Counted from the stretch's first letter, positions 8,794 to 18,220 are shown. The stretch is 64,000 nt of DNA from CAUZIZ01 sp965218775 (GCA_965218775.1 CBDCLS010000003.1:434001-498000); one strand, 5' to 3'. Program-made: numbers and translations. The notes: generated by a model from the letters alone, not told the origin.

Positions 8794-11685
8794 GTGAATA
8801 AACCTTCTCTGAAGCTACTGGCGTCTGCTGCATTGTCTCTTATCCTGGCCGGTCCGAGCTGTCAGGAGCCAACGCCTGATCAGGCACAGAGACCTACCGC
8901 CCCCATTGCGCTTCCGCAAGCCTCGTTCCGAATCACGTTTGGACTCAACGACAAACGGCCCAGCTCCTGGGACGGTGGAATACATCCTTCAGACGGTCAG
9001 GATTTGGTCGTGGAGCCCGACCGTTTTCGTGTGCATTTGTACAAGGGACTGGGCGATCAACGGGACCCCAACCCAGAGTTTCCCAACGACTACCTCAGGC
9101 CACCTCACGATTGGGTATGCAGCACTCGCAACGCCTGGATGCGTTCCGCTGAGAGTCCACCCAAACTCGAGTATCCCAGCATTCTCCTCCACATACGACA
9201 ATCTCCGGCAGGTTCGCCAGTCAAGGTGAGCACCACCAAGGGAGATTTCAATTTCGATCCGTCCGAGACCGTCGCCTTCGTTCCTCGCTTCTTCCTGGCA
9301 AGGAGTGTTCGAGTTGAACGAGTACCGACGGCCGTGGCGGCGGACTCCCAACAGCTGGCCCAACAGGACTTTCCTTCCATTCTGGCAACCACCTCAGGGG
9401 ATCTCTGGGTTGCATGGCAGGAATATCGTGACCATTCAGACACCCTCTGTGTCCGTCGCAGGACGGAAGAGGAGTGGGAAGACAGTTTCCTGCTGACCGA
9501 GAACGCAGATGTCTTCGGTACCGCGCTGGGCGAAGACAGCAAGGGGAAAACCTGGGCGATCTGGTCGATGCAAGCCGATGGCAACTGGGACTTGTATGGT
9601 CGTTCCCACTCCCAAGCTGGCTGGTCGAAGGTGGAGCAGATTACGAATCATCCAGGACCCGACACCTTCCACCGGATCACGAGGGACGCGAGCGGTCGCA
9701 TGTGGCTGGTTTGGCAACGGAGCGTGGAGGGTAGGAGTCAGATCTTCGCCAAGAGTCTGTTCCGAGGGTCGTGGTCGGACGAGATTCAGATGAGTGAGGG
9801 TTCCTCGAGCGAGGGGAACAACTGGAATCCGTCGCTGGCTGCAGGGACGTCGGGCCAGGTTGCGGCTGTCTGGGACGGGTACGCGGCGGGCAACTATGAC
9901 GTCTACCTGCGGCGATTCGTGGACGGCCGCTGGGGTGATGTGCGTGTCGTCGCGGGAACTCCGCGTTACGAGGCCAACCCCTCCGTCGCCGTGGATGGCC
10001 GCGATCACACCTGGGTCGCCTGGCAGGAGTCTGGTGTCGACTGGGGAAAGGACACAGGCAAACTGGTGACACAACCTGGGATCGGCCTCCACGAGCCCAG
10101 ATCGATCCGAGTAGTGTGTTTCGACGGCGAGAAAATGATGGCACCGTTGGGCGCCGTACCCTCCGTTTTCCAGGGCAAGGACTATTGGGGGGATCCGGTT
10201 CTTCAGATCGGACCCAGTGGATTTCCCTGGCTTTTTCTCCGCCAGATGGTGATGCGGCTCCCGGATAGTCTTGAGACGGGATCCGGATCGATCTACGCTC
10301 CGCGCTGGGAGACCTACGCGCTTCGATACGCCGGGTCAGCCTGGAGTGATTTGATGTACCTGCCCAATAGTGCCGGGCGCAAGGACATGTTCCCGGTCGG
10401 CAGCACCGTATCAGACCAGGAGCTGTGGTTGGCCTGGCCTACCGACAACCGAGATACGGGATCCTACACGACGCACCAGCAGGGCCAGGTCATGATCGCC
10501 CCGTTGAGGGTCAAGGAGCCTTCCGAGCCTCAATCGGTGGAGCTGCGGCCCTACCAGGAAGAACTGGTCCAACCGTTTGAGCCGGTCCATCCGAATGAGG
10601 TCGAGGAACTTCGACGGATCCGCTCCTACCGTGTCGAGAGCGGAAAGCGCAGCTATTCGATCTTTCGCGGCGACGTGCATCGCCACACCGATCTCTCCTG
10701 GGACGGGGGCAGGGACGGTTCCGTCCTCGACGCCTACCGCTATGCCCGGGACGCTGGGGGACTCGACTTCCTGGGAGTGACAGACCACAACCAGGACGCG
10801 GAGGAGTCCTACCTGTGGTGGCTCAGCCAGAAGTTCGCAGATCTTTTTCAACTGCAGAACTTCGTGGCTTTCTATTCCTACGAGCGTTCCCTGGAGTTCC
10901 CGAATGGTCACCGCAACGTTTTGTTTACTCGCAGAGGCACGCCGATCCTGCCGATTCTGGCCTCCGAAACCAACGGCTGGGACGGGTCAGGCAGACTGTT
11001 TCACTACCTGAAGCGCTACGACGGGACCTCGATCCCCCACACCAGCGGCACTGGCGCTGGGACCGATTGGCGCGACAACGACCCCGAGGTGGAGCATCTG
11101 GTCGAGATCTACCAGGGGATGAGGGATACCTACGAGTATCCGGGGTCCCTTCGGCCCAAGACACTCGCGCCCAGCCCAACGCTGGCCGAAGACGACAGTC
11201 CCCACCGTCGTTTCGGGACGGTCTGGCATGCCCTGTCCAAGGGCTACAGACTCGGATTCATCGCCTCTTCCGACCATATGTCCACACACATCAGCTATGC
11301 CTGTCTGATTGCCGAGGAGCTGACTTTGGACAGCCTGATGGAAGCCATTCGGGCAAGACGTACCTATGCAGCGACGGACAACTTGATCCTGGATATCCGC
11401 TTCGTCGGCTCCGGCGGTGAGCACCTGATGGGAGAGGATTTCTCCAGCACGATCCCTTTGACAATCAAGGCAAAGATCCTGGGAACCGACGTGATCCAAA
11501 GAGTCGACCTGATCAAGAACAACAAGATCGTGTACACCACCAGTGCCGAGCAGGCTGAGCTGGAATTCCAATACGTAGATCAGGACCAGGCCCCAGGAGA
11601 AAGCTACTACTACCTCCGAGTAGCCCAGAAGGATGGAGAAATGGCCTGGGGATCACCCGTCTGGGTCAACTACGAAGCGAGATAG
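8794..11685 (+). CDS. Exported beta-propeller plus PHP-type (DUF3604-like) protein
   Basis: About 963 residues. After a hydrophobic leader ending SLILAGPSC (export likely, lipidation doubtful because the lipobox is poor), residues about 190-460 hold five propeller-like repeats with a recurring WVAWQE / WAIWSM / WLVWQR / AAVWDG motif. From about residue 622 a PHP/DUF3604-like metallo-hydrolase begins: GDVHRHTDLSWDG (His 629 and 631), GVTDHNQD, SIPHTSGTG and SSDHMSTH supply the expected metal ligands. The C-terminus is an Ig-like strand region (RVDLIKNNKIVYTT). The start is unsure: GTG at 8794 fits the leader, and an in-frame TTG at 8773 is the alternative. The substrate is unknown. Confidence 0.82.
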   Translation: MNKPSLKLLASAALSLILAGPSCQEPTPDQAQRPTAPIALPQASFRITFGLNDKRPSSWDGGIHPSDGQDLVVEPDRFRVHLYKGLGDQRDPNPEFPNDYLRPPHDWVCSTRNAWMRSAESPPKLEYPSILLHIRQSPAGSPVKVSTTKGDFNFDPSETVAFVPRFFLARSVRVERVPTAVAADSQQLAQQDFPSILATTSGDLWVAWQEYRDHSDTLCVRRRTEEEWEDSFLLTENADVFGTALGEDSKGKTWAIWSMQADGNWDLYGRSHSQAGWSKVEQITNHPGPDTFHRITRDASGRMWLVWQRSVEGRSQIFAKSLFRGSWSDEIQMSEGSSSEGNNWNPSLAAGTSGQVAAVWDGYAAGNYDVYLRRFVDGRWGDVRVVAGTPRYEANPSVAVDGRDHTWVAWQESGVDWGKDTGKLVTQPGIGLHEPRSIRVVCFDGEKMMAPLGAVPSVFQGKDYWGDPVLQIGPSGFPWLFLRQMVMRLPDSLETGSGSIYAPRWETYALRYAGSAWSDLMYLPNSAGRKDMFPVGSTVSDQELWLAWPTDNRDTGSYTTHQQGQVMIAPLRVKEPSEPQSVELRPYQEELVQPFEPVHPNEVEELRRIRSYRVESGKRSYSIFRGDVHRHTDLSWDGGRDGSVLDAYRYARDAGGLDFLGVTDHNQDAEESYLWWLSQKFADLFQLQNFVAFYSYERSLEFPNGHRNVLFTRRGTPILPILASETNGWDGSGRLFHYLKRYDGTSIPHTSGTGAGTDWRDNDPEVEHLVEIYQGMRDTYEYPGSLRPKTLAPSPTLAEDDSPHRRFGTVWHALSKGYRLGFIASSDHMSTHISYACLIAEELTLDSLMEAIRARRTYAATDNLILDIRFVGSGGEHLMGEDFSSTIPLTIKAKILGTDVIQRVDLIKNNKIVYTTSAEQAELEFQYVDQDQAPGESYYYLRVAQKDGEMAWGSPVWVNYEAR

Positions 11686-11705
11686 CTCTATCCACTGAAA
11701 CTTCC

Positions 11706-11788
11706 GGCGTAGCTTTGGCCTCCAGGCCGAAGTGCCTTTCTTTCGAGCCCTTGGCTCGAAGCACGGCGGCCTGGAGCCCACCGCTACG
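11706..11788. repeat. REP-like palindromic element, copy 1
   Basis: About 83 bp with palindromic ends CGTAGC...GCTACG and an inner hairpin CGAGCCCTTGGCTCG. The stems read GGCCTCCAGGCCGAAGTGC and GCACGGCGGCCTGGAGCCC. A second copy lies at 37705-37784 and the two share most positions, including upstream CTGAAACTT. It lies between two genes on the same strand, just after the DUF3604 stop. Confidence 0.8.
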
Positions 11789-11853
11789 ACCTCGCCTCAC
11801 ATCTGGAGAAATGACAGGGGGCCCTCCTAACATGCCCCCGGATCTTCAAATTC

Positions 11854-12540
11854 ATGACGGCAAGAAGAAGGGCCAAACGAGTCAGGAAGAAATATCGTCT
11901 CAGCAATCGCTTGCGCCTGATCCTCTTCCCCCTGAACCTAGTGATCCTTGTGATTCTACCTTTCTTTCTACTCATCCGAACTTCTGTCTTTCTCTACTGT
12001 GAAACCGGGTTGAACACCTGGTTGGCACTCGGGTCCGGAATGGCCGTGACGTCAGTTTGCCTCCTGTCCTACGTGCAATACGCTTACAAGAAGCTCTTCC
12101 GTAAACGCCGTATCAAGAAAAAAGTAAAGAAGTACAACCTACGGCTGGCTGCCGCGGTGGTAGTCGTCTACTGCGTCTCTGCACTGATCTATATATCCGG
12201 TGTCAACGTGAAGGCACAGCGTATCCGCACAGAGTACACCGCCTTGCACCCGCTGCTGAGAATTGCGGTGAGCTCGGTCGTACTGGCCGACACCGACCTG
12301 GTGATTACGGATATGGCGCGGACCCACGGAGATTACAACCGCATGGGTCTCCAGAAAATGCATCGCTCCCTGCACTACCGTCAAAGAGACAACTACGTCC
12401 ACGCCGTGGATCTCAGGACCATGGGCCAGGCCGAGTGGAGGAACCACTGCATGATCTGGTACTTCCAGTTGATGGGCTTCCGCACGCTGAGGCATGTCGG
12501 GACGGCAGACCACCTGCATGTCTCGCTGCCTCTTCCGTGA
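11854..12540 (+). CDS. Membrane protein with peptidase M15-like C-terminal domain
   Basis: 228 residues. The very basic N-terminus (MTARRRAKRVRKKYRLSNR) is followed by helices at about 22-43, 52-73 and 95-117. The remaining ~110 residues would lie outside the cytoplasm and resemble the zinc site of M15/DUF882-like D-Ala-D-Ala peptidases: RSLHYRQRDNYVHAVDLR gives the S-x-H...AVD pattern and ADHLHVSLP the H-x-H pattern. A role in peptidoglycan trimming is inferred; the match is by motif only. A better start than the ATG is not seen. The gene stands alone. Confidence 0.65.
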   Translation: MTARRRAKRVRKKYRLSNRLRLILFPLNLVILVILPFFLLIRTSVFLYCETGLNTWLALGSGMAVTSVCLLSYVQYAYKKLFRKRRIKKKVKKYNLRLAAAVVVVYCVSALIYISGVNVKAQRIRTEYTALHPLLRIAVSSVVLADTDLVITDMARTHGDYNRMGLQKMHRSLHYRQRDNYVHAVDLRTMGQAEWRNHCMIWYFQLMGFRTLRHVGTADHLHVSLPLP

Positions 12541-12809
12541 ACGTCCTTTTGTACGTCTCCAAGCACAACAACACTCTTTCCACAGGTCGCCGGGATACGG
12601 CTCCGGCCCAAGATTGTCTATTCAACCACTATCCCCAGTCGGCTTCCTGTATCCCTCCCAACGCGCTCTATGCCGGTTCCGGGGGGCTCGACGGACGGGC
12701 TTGCCTTCAGCCAACTGAATGACCAAATTCAAGAAAATGCCTGTCTAATAAGTTGGGGCTAATGGAGCCAGGCGTCGCGGACGATAGTAGTCAGTGGAGG
12801 GTTCGATCG

Positions 12810-12926
12810 ATGAAAGGATTCGAAGAAGTTGCCATCAATTGCTTCTACGTCACGATGGGAGCGTCCGTCCTCTACACCGCAATAGCCTTTGGCACTATTC
12901 TTGCGGTTGGCTTGGGGCTGTTGTAA
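12810..12926 (+). CDS. 38-residue membrane peptide
   Basis: Small open frame beginning MKGFEEVAINCFYVTMG and ending in a hydrophobic helix (ASVLYTAIAFGTILAVGLGLL, about residues 18-38). A good ribosome binding site, GGAGGG, lies about 9 bp before the ATG, which is the main reason to call it. It has no recognised family. Single-pass peptides of this type often modulate a membrane partner or act as toxins; there is no evidence here for either. Confidence 0.5.
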   Translation: MKGFEEVAINCFYVTMGASVLYTAIAFGTILAVGLGLL

Positions 12927-13277
12927 GAAACTGCTCTTTCCCATCCCACCTGGCCTACCAATGGTAGTGACGGAGGGTTGAAGCTATTGGACTCGGTTTG
13001 GATGAGCCCCAAGCTGGTGGCTCCAGGGGTGGCCCTGTCGCATAGCCTTTCCTCTGTCCCCCCGATTAGACCAAACTACGACTGAAACCAGCTCTGATCG
13101 TCGGTTGCGAACGATCACTCGCATTGGCTTCGTTCCCGCCCCGTTACCCTGCTTGGTACACTGGCCCAGCGTACTGAGATCGCGATACCATCGGCCTACC
13201 TTTCTAGCTCTATCTCCATTTCTGTTCCAATTTATAGGATCGGCGCGCACACTCTCAATCGCTCCATCGCTTGTCAT
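12927..13277. other. Gene-free stretch
   Basis: About 350 bp between the 38-residue peptide gene and the next possible gene. I see no convincing coding frame, no strong hairpin followed by a T run and no repeat shared with the rest of the window. Confidence 0.5.
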
Positions 13278-13892
13278 TTGGGAGAATATCTGCTAGAAAT
13301 TCAAGTAACGCTAAAGGTTCGCAAAGGGTGGGCGACGATAGTTGGGGAGGATCTAAGGCGTACTGGCTCTACTGATCGATTCACCGTGGCACAAGGGCTT
13401 CGTATTCTCCTCATTGTTTTCGTGGTGCTGATAGTCCCAATAGATGGGGCCGGACAGAAGGGTGAAGACAACTGTTTGGAGTACATCGGAGGCTCGGTGT
13501 CTTGCGAAGAAAGACCAGTGAGCCGCCGTGAGCTCAAGAGTCCGACTACAATCCGACATAGAGAAAAGGTCCAAGCGAGTTCACGGGATAGGGAATCGAT
13601 TGAAGCGAAAATAGACGAGTTGCTTCTGGAGATCAGCGAGTTACAGTCGCGGGATAGTCGTCAAGCTACCAACCAAGTCAGGAATAAGAGTAACAACGCT
13701 GAAAGGCTCGACGAAGTTGTCAGGGAGCCACAGTCCCAAGTAGCAGGAGCACTCAATCGGACGAAGAAAGTAGACAAGATCGACAGGCAACTTGAGCAGC
13801 CCCGGAAGTGGAGCCAGCCACGCGGAGTGTTACGAAAGGAACTCCAAGTTTGGCAAGAGTGGTGGGAAAAATCGCGTCTGAAGTTTGGTTGA
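13278..13892 (+). CDS. Hypothetical exported coiled-coil protein
   Basis: Open frame of up to 204 residues with no recognised family. A hydrophobic segment (GLRILLIVFVVLIVPIDGAG, about residues 40-59) looks like a signal peptide or anchor. It is followed by a charged, Gln/Glu/Arg-rich stretch (residues 90-190) with coiled-coil character (IEAKIDELLLEISELQS). The annotated start is a TTG; a GTG at 13386 just before the hydrophobic segment would make a shorter, more typical leader. No clear ribosome binding site is seen at either. It converges on the 13975-15927 gene. Confidence 0.4.
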   Translation: MGEYLLEIQVTLKVRKGWATIVGEDLRRTGSTDRFTVAQGLRILLIVFVVLIVPIDGAGQKGEDNCLEYIGGSVSCEERPVSRRELKSPTTIRHREKVQASSRDRESIEAKIDELLLEISELQSRDSRQATNQVRNKSNNAERLDEVVREPQSQVAGALNRTKKVDKIDRQLEQPRKWSQPRGVLRKELQVWQEWWEKSRLKFG

Positions 13893-13974
13893 GTGTGATC
13901 GATCCAACAACTGGCATCCGCCAGTTCGATTCTTATTGAAGCAACAGCCCCAGATCGCTTCGCATCTCGTTGCG

Positions 13975-15927
13975 TCAGCGTGAACGCCTGGCCACGCTCG
14001 CATCAAAGGGGGCTGCTTGCGCTCCGGTCGACTCAGCTTCACCTCGTCTCTGTTTCGGATACAAGGTTTCCAGCCAGATCTTGATCTCGTCTTCCGCCCC
14101 CATCAGATCGGCCGCGCCTGCAGTGTTAGAACGTGTTGGTGCTGCGGAGATCGCCTTCCACAAGTCTATTAGGGAATCGGTTAGGAGCCATCGCTTAGAC
14201 GAAGTAAGCTCTTCTGAATTCGAAAGGCGTTGTCTGATCGTTGGTCCAAGCTTGAGCAGAGCTCTCTTCCTGAGCGAAAGATTCGGTTTATCGCGCAGAG
14301 CCAGAATGAAACCATCGAAGAAGTAGCGGTCGATGCCAGACTGGAAGTTCGAATGTTCCCCCTCCCAGCGAGAATACAACTCCCTCAGCGCGTCGATCGA
14401 GGCTGTCTTCACTTCGATCGAGTCAGACTGCAGCGTCTGAATCAAGGCCTCCAGCAAACCATAGTGCTGATGGGTCAACTGCGAAGGTGCGTCCTCTGAA
14501 CCGCTCGTCTTACGGTGTTTCGCGAGTTGATCGATCTCTGTCAAAACAACCGTCTTCACCAAAGACTCTCCCCCCGGTGATCTCAATCGTTCAGCGATTC
14601 CCTCGATCACCGACAAGGCCACGGTGTCACGATCCCGTGGACTGGGCTTTGGCCCGGTGGACGGTTCGAGCATCTCTCCTACAAATTCATAGAATTGCGC
14701 CGACAATGCCCTCTGGGTTGCCCGCAGGACGATCCGATGCCTGCTTTCATCCTCAGTGTTCCTGATCAGTATCTTCGCACTCCCCAGGAGACTCGGATCG
14801 CCATCGCGCTTTGAGTACAAGACGAGAGCAATCAGGGCTGTCTCGATGGCACTCCGCTCTTCCAGAGTCGCCGTGTTCGAAGCGGGAAAAGCGGCAAGTA
14901 ATGCATAGAGTACGTGCGCCTGGATGTGAAGCAGATTCCTCTCCTCTCCCGAATACCCTGGGTCTGATCGGCCGACTTTATTCAGACTCAATTTATCCAA
15001 ACGCTGCGTGAGCGAAGCAAAAAAACCGATTCGTGAAGCACGCGAAGTCGATAGGAGGAGCCGCCCCACGTCTGTCAACCTGTTTGGCTGAAAGACGGAG
15101 TCAATTCTGTCTTCACTCGCGTTCTCCAACTCGGCACCTGAGCGTGCCGGTGCGAAAAGGACGTCTATTACCCGGTATGCTCGGGCGCTCGTGGCAAGAT
15201 CCTGGCTCAGAGTCGCTGCTAGTTGTTCCCGGAAGATTCGAGAAAGCCTCTCTCGTCTTGCCCCTTCTGGTCCTCCATCCTTTGCGATAAGTGAGGCGAT
15301 CAACCGACCCGCTGCAGTCCTCTCCGACGCCAGGTTTGTTTGCTCTCGCGCGAGAACCTGACCGACGCTAGCCAGGAAGATGGAAGGGATTTCAAAGAAG
15401 AGATTGGGGTGATCAGCGAAGGCTGCCGTTAACTGCGAGACGGATTTGGAGCCACCCTGAGGATCGATCAGGGCTGTCGAGATACTGCTACGTACCTGGG
15501 TTCGTAGCCCCCCGTCAACAGCTGGAGAGCGCAGTAGTCGCAGAAGGATAGGGGATACAACCTGGCTTCTGGATGAGCATTCGCCGAGGGCCGAAATAAT
15601 CTCTTCGAGCACGCTACTGGATTGCCAAGCTCGATCCTGCCGAAGCTCGCTCTCAAGAGCGCCTTCCAGGCTCGCTTGCAGCCCTTTCCACTCTCCATCA
15701 CTTACAGTCTTACATGCTTGACAGAGCTTACCCAGCTGGTAGGCGGCGTCCGCCCTGGTTCCGTAGTTGGCGCTGCCTAGTTGATCGAGTAAGGGTGCCG
15801 CTTCGCACGACTGAGCTTGTGCAAAGGAACCTCCCCAACTCAGCGCGACACAGCTGAGCCAAAAAACAAGACCAAACAAGTCGCCCCTCCTGCCCGGTCG
15901 ATTTCGCCGGCTGTCGGTAGAACTCAT
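13975..15927 (-). CDS. Exported alpha-helical repeat (HEAT/ARM-like) protein
   Basis: About 650 residues. A signal peptide (GLVFWLSCVALSWGGSFAQAQS) precedes a long helical protein with spaced leucine-rich helix pairs, such as LLDQLGSANYGTRADAAYQL and LLEALIQTLQSDSIEVKTAS, as in HEAT/ARM repeats. It has no enzyme motif. The ATG at 15927 lies only 6 bp from the edge of the 15933-16211 mobile element and has no visible ribosome binding site, so the insertion probably replaced its native leader. The frame can be opened upstream into the element, which adds eight residues. It is the third minus-strand gene after the sigma factor and the EF-Tu-like protein and may once have shared their transcript. 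Confidence 0.65.
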   Translation of the reverse strand: MSSTDSRRNRPGRRGDLFGLVFWLSCVALSWGGSFAQAQSCEAAPLLDQLGSANYGTRADAAYQLGKLCQACKTVSDGEWKGLQASLEGALESELRQDRAWQSSSVLEEIISALGECSSRSQVVSPILLRLLRSPAVDGGLRTQVRSSISTALIDPQGGSKSVSQLTAAFADHPNLFFEIPSIFLASVGQVLAREQTNLASERTAAGRLIASLIAKDGGPEGARRERLSRIFREQLAATLSQDLATSARAYRVIDVLFAPARSGAELENASEDRIDSVFQPNRLTDVGRLLLSTSRASRIGFFASLTQRLDKLSLNKVGRSDPGYSGEERNLLHIQAHVLYALLAAFPASNTATLEERSAIETALIALVLYSKRDGDPSLLGSAKILIRNTEDESRHRIVLRATQRALSAQFYEFVGEMLEPSTGPKPSPRDRDTVALSVIEGIAERLRSPGGESLVKTVVLTEIDQLAKHRKTSGSEDAPSQLTHQHYGLLEALIQTLQSDSIEVKTASIDALRELYSRWEGEHSNFQSGIDRYFFDGFILALRDKPNLSLRKRALLKLGPTIRQRLSNSEELTSSKRWLLTDSLIDLWKAISAAPTRSNTAGAADLMGAEDEIKIWLETLYPKQRRGEAESTGAQAAPFDASVARRSR

Positions 15928-15932
15928 GAGAG

Positions 15933-16211
15933 CTAGTACCATGTCACACATGTAGTGTCGGGTTTGTGGCGAACGCGACGGCGTCGAGGGCGCGAAACGA
16001 CGACGACGCGATGTTTTTCATCGTGGAGGAGGAGGAGAGACAAAGCCATCGGCCCGTCCCGTCGCCACCCACAGGGCAGACGGGGGTTGCGGACGATCTC
16101 TGTGTTGGTCGTCGTCGAAGATGGCCAAGCATCGTCTTCCTCCTCCCGCCTTGATCTCGCCTCGCAAGCCCCATCTGCAAACCCGTCACTACATGTGTGA
16201 CATGGTACTAG
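15933..16211. mobile_element. MITE-like element with 34-bp terminal inverted repeats
   Basis: 279-bp element bounded by CTAGTACCATGTCACACATG... and its reverse complement. The two 34-bp ends (15933-15966 and 16178-16211) differ at one base. The inside has no plausible transposase gene, so it is a non-autonomous or decayed element. A third copy of the right end occurs at 34071-34127. No clear target duplication is visible. It lies between the EF-Tu-like gene and the helical-repeat gene. Confidence 0.85.
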
Positions 16212-16306
16212 TAGCTATTGGGGAATAGACCTGTCTTCTGATGGACGCGCCTCACGCAGACAAGAGCAGACGGCGACCCCAATGGAGTTTCTTACGCTTC
16301 TCCATC

Positions 16307-18220
16307 CTACGGACGCTTCCACATCTGGCCTTTCCACTCATCTAGAGCTTCGTTACTCGGATCGTCCTGAAGGGAACCCGTCCACCATTGTTCTACGTGC
16401 CAACTCGAACTTGGCACCGCCACGCTAGCCATTCGAGATGAACTGTTGCCTGCCGTGTCGGTGCAGGTCACTTCAAGAGAGTAGTGACGCTCGTTGCTGC
16501 GCACCGGTAAGTCGATCGAGGCCTTGTTGGTGGCGACCCGTGTGTCGAACAACTGTCCATCCGCCTCATCCCAGACTCTGATCCGGCATTCAGGTGAGGG
16601 ATCACGTCGGTCTGTGGCCTCCACAGCTACACTGGCTTGATGGGTTGCCATACGGTCGATTGACCAAGACTCCAGCCTCGTCGTCAGGACCTCGATCAGC
16701 GGCGGTGTTTCGTCTTTGACGCCGGTGAAGACGTCATCCGTCACGTCATCCGTCACAGTCGATCCTCCGTTATCTGCGGTCCGTTCAACACTGCGGGTAC
16801 CTGAACTCAGAGAGACCTCTGCGGTTGGGTTCTCGGTCTTCCTTCCAAGATCGGCATCTGGGGTCGGCAGGCGATCTTGCGCTGCGACCGACGTGGGGTC
16901 AGAGGGCCTTTCGCTCGCGGCAACCATCTTCTGGACCTGGCTGTCAGTTCTCTTATTGCCTGGCGAGGAAAAACCGACGACGGCTGTCAGAGCTTCTTGG
17001 CTCGTCTTTGACGCAGGTCCGAGGTCGCCGCGGAAAGAAGTACCGACAAACAGTGAAGCGACAAATGATGAAAGGACAACGGGAGAGACCAACAAGAGCC
17101 TGGCCACTGCTGGACTGGGCACTGCACAAAACAATCTACCGATAGCATGAAGGAATGTGATCGCTGCCTTCCCAAGTCTTCGGGATCCACCGCACGCGAT
17201 CTGCCAAGGTCCTGCGATCAGAACTTTTTGGGGTGTTCTAGAAGCGACCTGTGCGCTACGAGCCACGTCTACACGAGGTTGAGGTCCTTGATTGGAAGCG
17301 ACTCCTGTCCTCATCTCCAAATCCGATTCAACGGCAGCCATGAGTTGTAGAACTGGGGTCTCCTCGCCCTCGAGAGCGCTTACCGCGCTGCCTTTGATTA
17401 CAGGTATGACTCTGTTACCCGGTACAACCTGTAACTCCTGCTCTATCCACTCAACTCTCGAGCCAGGTGCAGCGTCGGTTTTGTTCAAGAACAAGACCAC
17501 ATTGTTCAGGCGAGTCTGCCCTAGCAGCTTGCGAATTCCCTCGATTGTCTTCCGAGTGGCGTCTGTCGCCGAAACCACCAGAATCACGCCGTCAGCCTTG
17601 GCCAGATCGCCGCCTTGATCACGAGTTACCGAGTCTAGAGGCCCTGGCAGGTTGGCATGCAGGTAGGTATGCCGCTGCGTGCAGTAGGTGGTCGCGTTTC
17701 GCCACACGCCCTCTTCTCGATTTCTGAACCAGCGCTTCGCAGCCTCTGCATTACTTTGGCTCGGATAACTTCCTGAGGAGAAGGCACTCTTGATCGCTGC
17801 AGTAAGCGTCCTCTTACCAGATCCTATATCGCCGAGTACGGCAAGTCTCAGGGGAACCTGTGATTGGCTTTCTCCCTCACCTTCCACCATCGGGCTCAGA
17901 GGCTCGAGGGCACAGCCGCGCGAATCGGACCCTAGAGACTCTCCGGCTGCTAGCGAGGGTAGTGCACGGATGCTCTTGGATATCTCGTTCGCACCAAGCT
18001 GGTTGGCAGCGCCCAAACCGGCGCCGAAGCCCTGATGATCGAGAGCAACTTGGAATCTGGCTCTGACTCCGGCCGCCACCCGGTGCAGATTTACCGGTGC
18101 TCCGTTCTCTCTTAGAAGCTCTTCGAAATCAAGCTCTTCTGTCGGGGTGGCAGCTATCGATTCTGCCAGTTCGTCGATGACTCCACAGAGCTGTGTTTCG
18201 AAGATCTGTGCTTCAGACAT
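16307..18220 (-). CDS. Membrane-anchored protein with degenerate EF-Tu-type G domain
   Basis: 637 residues. Residues 1-120 are a helical/linker region of unknown function. Residues 124-303 match the G domain of elongation factor Tu in order: LGDIGSGKRTLTAAI (EF-Tu GHVDHGKTTLTAAI), HANLPGP (HVDCPGH), ADGVILVVSATD (MDGAILVVAATD), VVLFLNKTD (IIVFLNKCD), and IKGSAVSALEG (VRGSALKALEG). G4 (NKTD 246-249) and G5 (GSA) are intact. G1 has Arg in place of the Mg-binding Thr, G3 has lost its Asp, and the catalytic His is Pro. Nucleotide binding is therefore possible and hydrolysis unlikely. EF-Tu domains II and III are absent. A membrane helix (about 371-394) leads to a low-complexity linker and a C-terminal Ig-like domain, presumably periplasmic. 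The ATG overlaps the sigma-factor stop by 8 bp. Confidence 0.8.
   Translation of the reverse strand: MSEAQIFETQLCGVIDELAESIAATPTEELDFEELLRENGAPVNLHRVAAGVRARFQVALDHQGFGAGLGAANQLGANEISKSIRALPSLAAGESLGSDSRGCALEPLSPMVEGEGESQSQVPLRLAVLGDIGSGKRTLTAAIKSAFSSGSYPSQSNAEAAKRWFRNREEGVWRNATTYCTQRHTYLHANLPGPLDSVTRDQGGDLAKADGVILVVSATDATRKTIEGIRKLLGQTRLNNVVLFLNKTDAAPGSRVEWIEQELQVVPGNRVIPVIKGSAVSALEGEETPVLQLMAAVESDLEMRTGVASNQGPQPRVDVARSAQVASRTPQKVLIAGPWQIACGGSRRLGKAAITFLHAIGRLFCAVPSPAVARLLLVSPVVLSSFVASLFVGTSFRGDLGPASKTSQEALTAVVGFSSPGNKRTDSQVQKMVAASERPSDPTSVAAQDRLPTPDADLGRKTENPTAEVSLSSGTRSVERTADNGGSTVTDDVTDDVFTGVKDETPPLIEVLTTRLESWSIDRMATHQASVAVEATDRRDPSPECRIRVWDEADGQLFDTRVATNKASIDLPVRSNERHYSLEVTCTDTAGNSSSRMASVAVPSSSWHVEQWWTGSLQDDPSNEALDEWKGQMWKRP

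Noticed and set aside
15955..16200. Arg-rich frames inside the MITE
   Set aside because: They exist on both strands because of CG-rich inverted sequence, and have no ribosome binding site or family.
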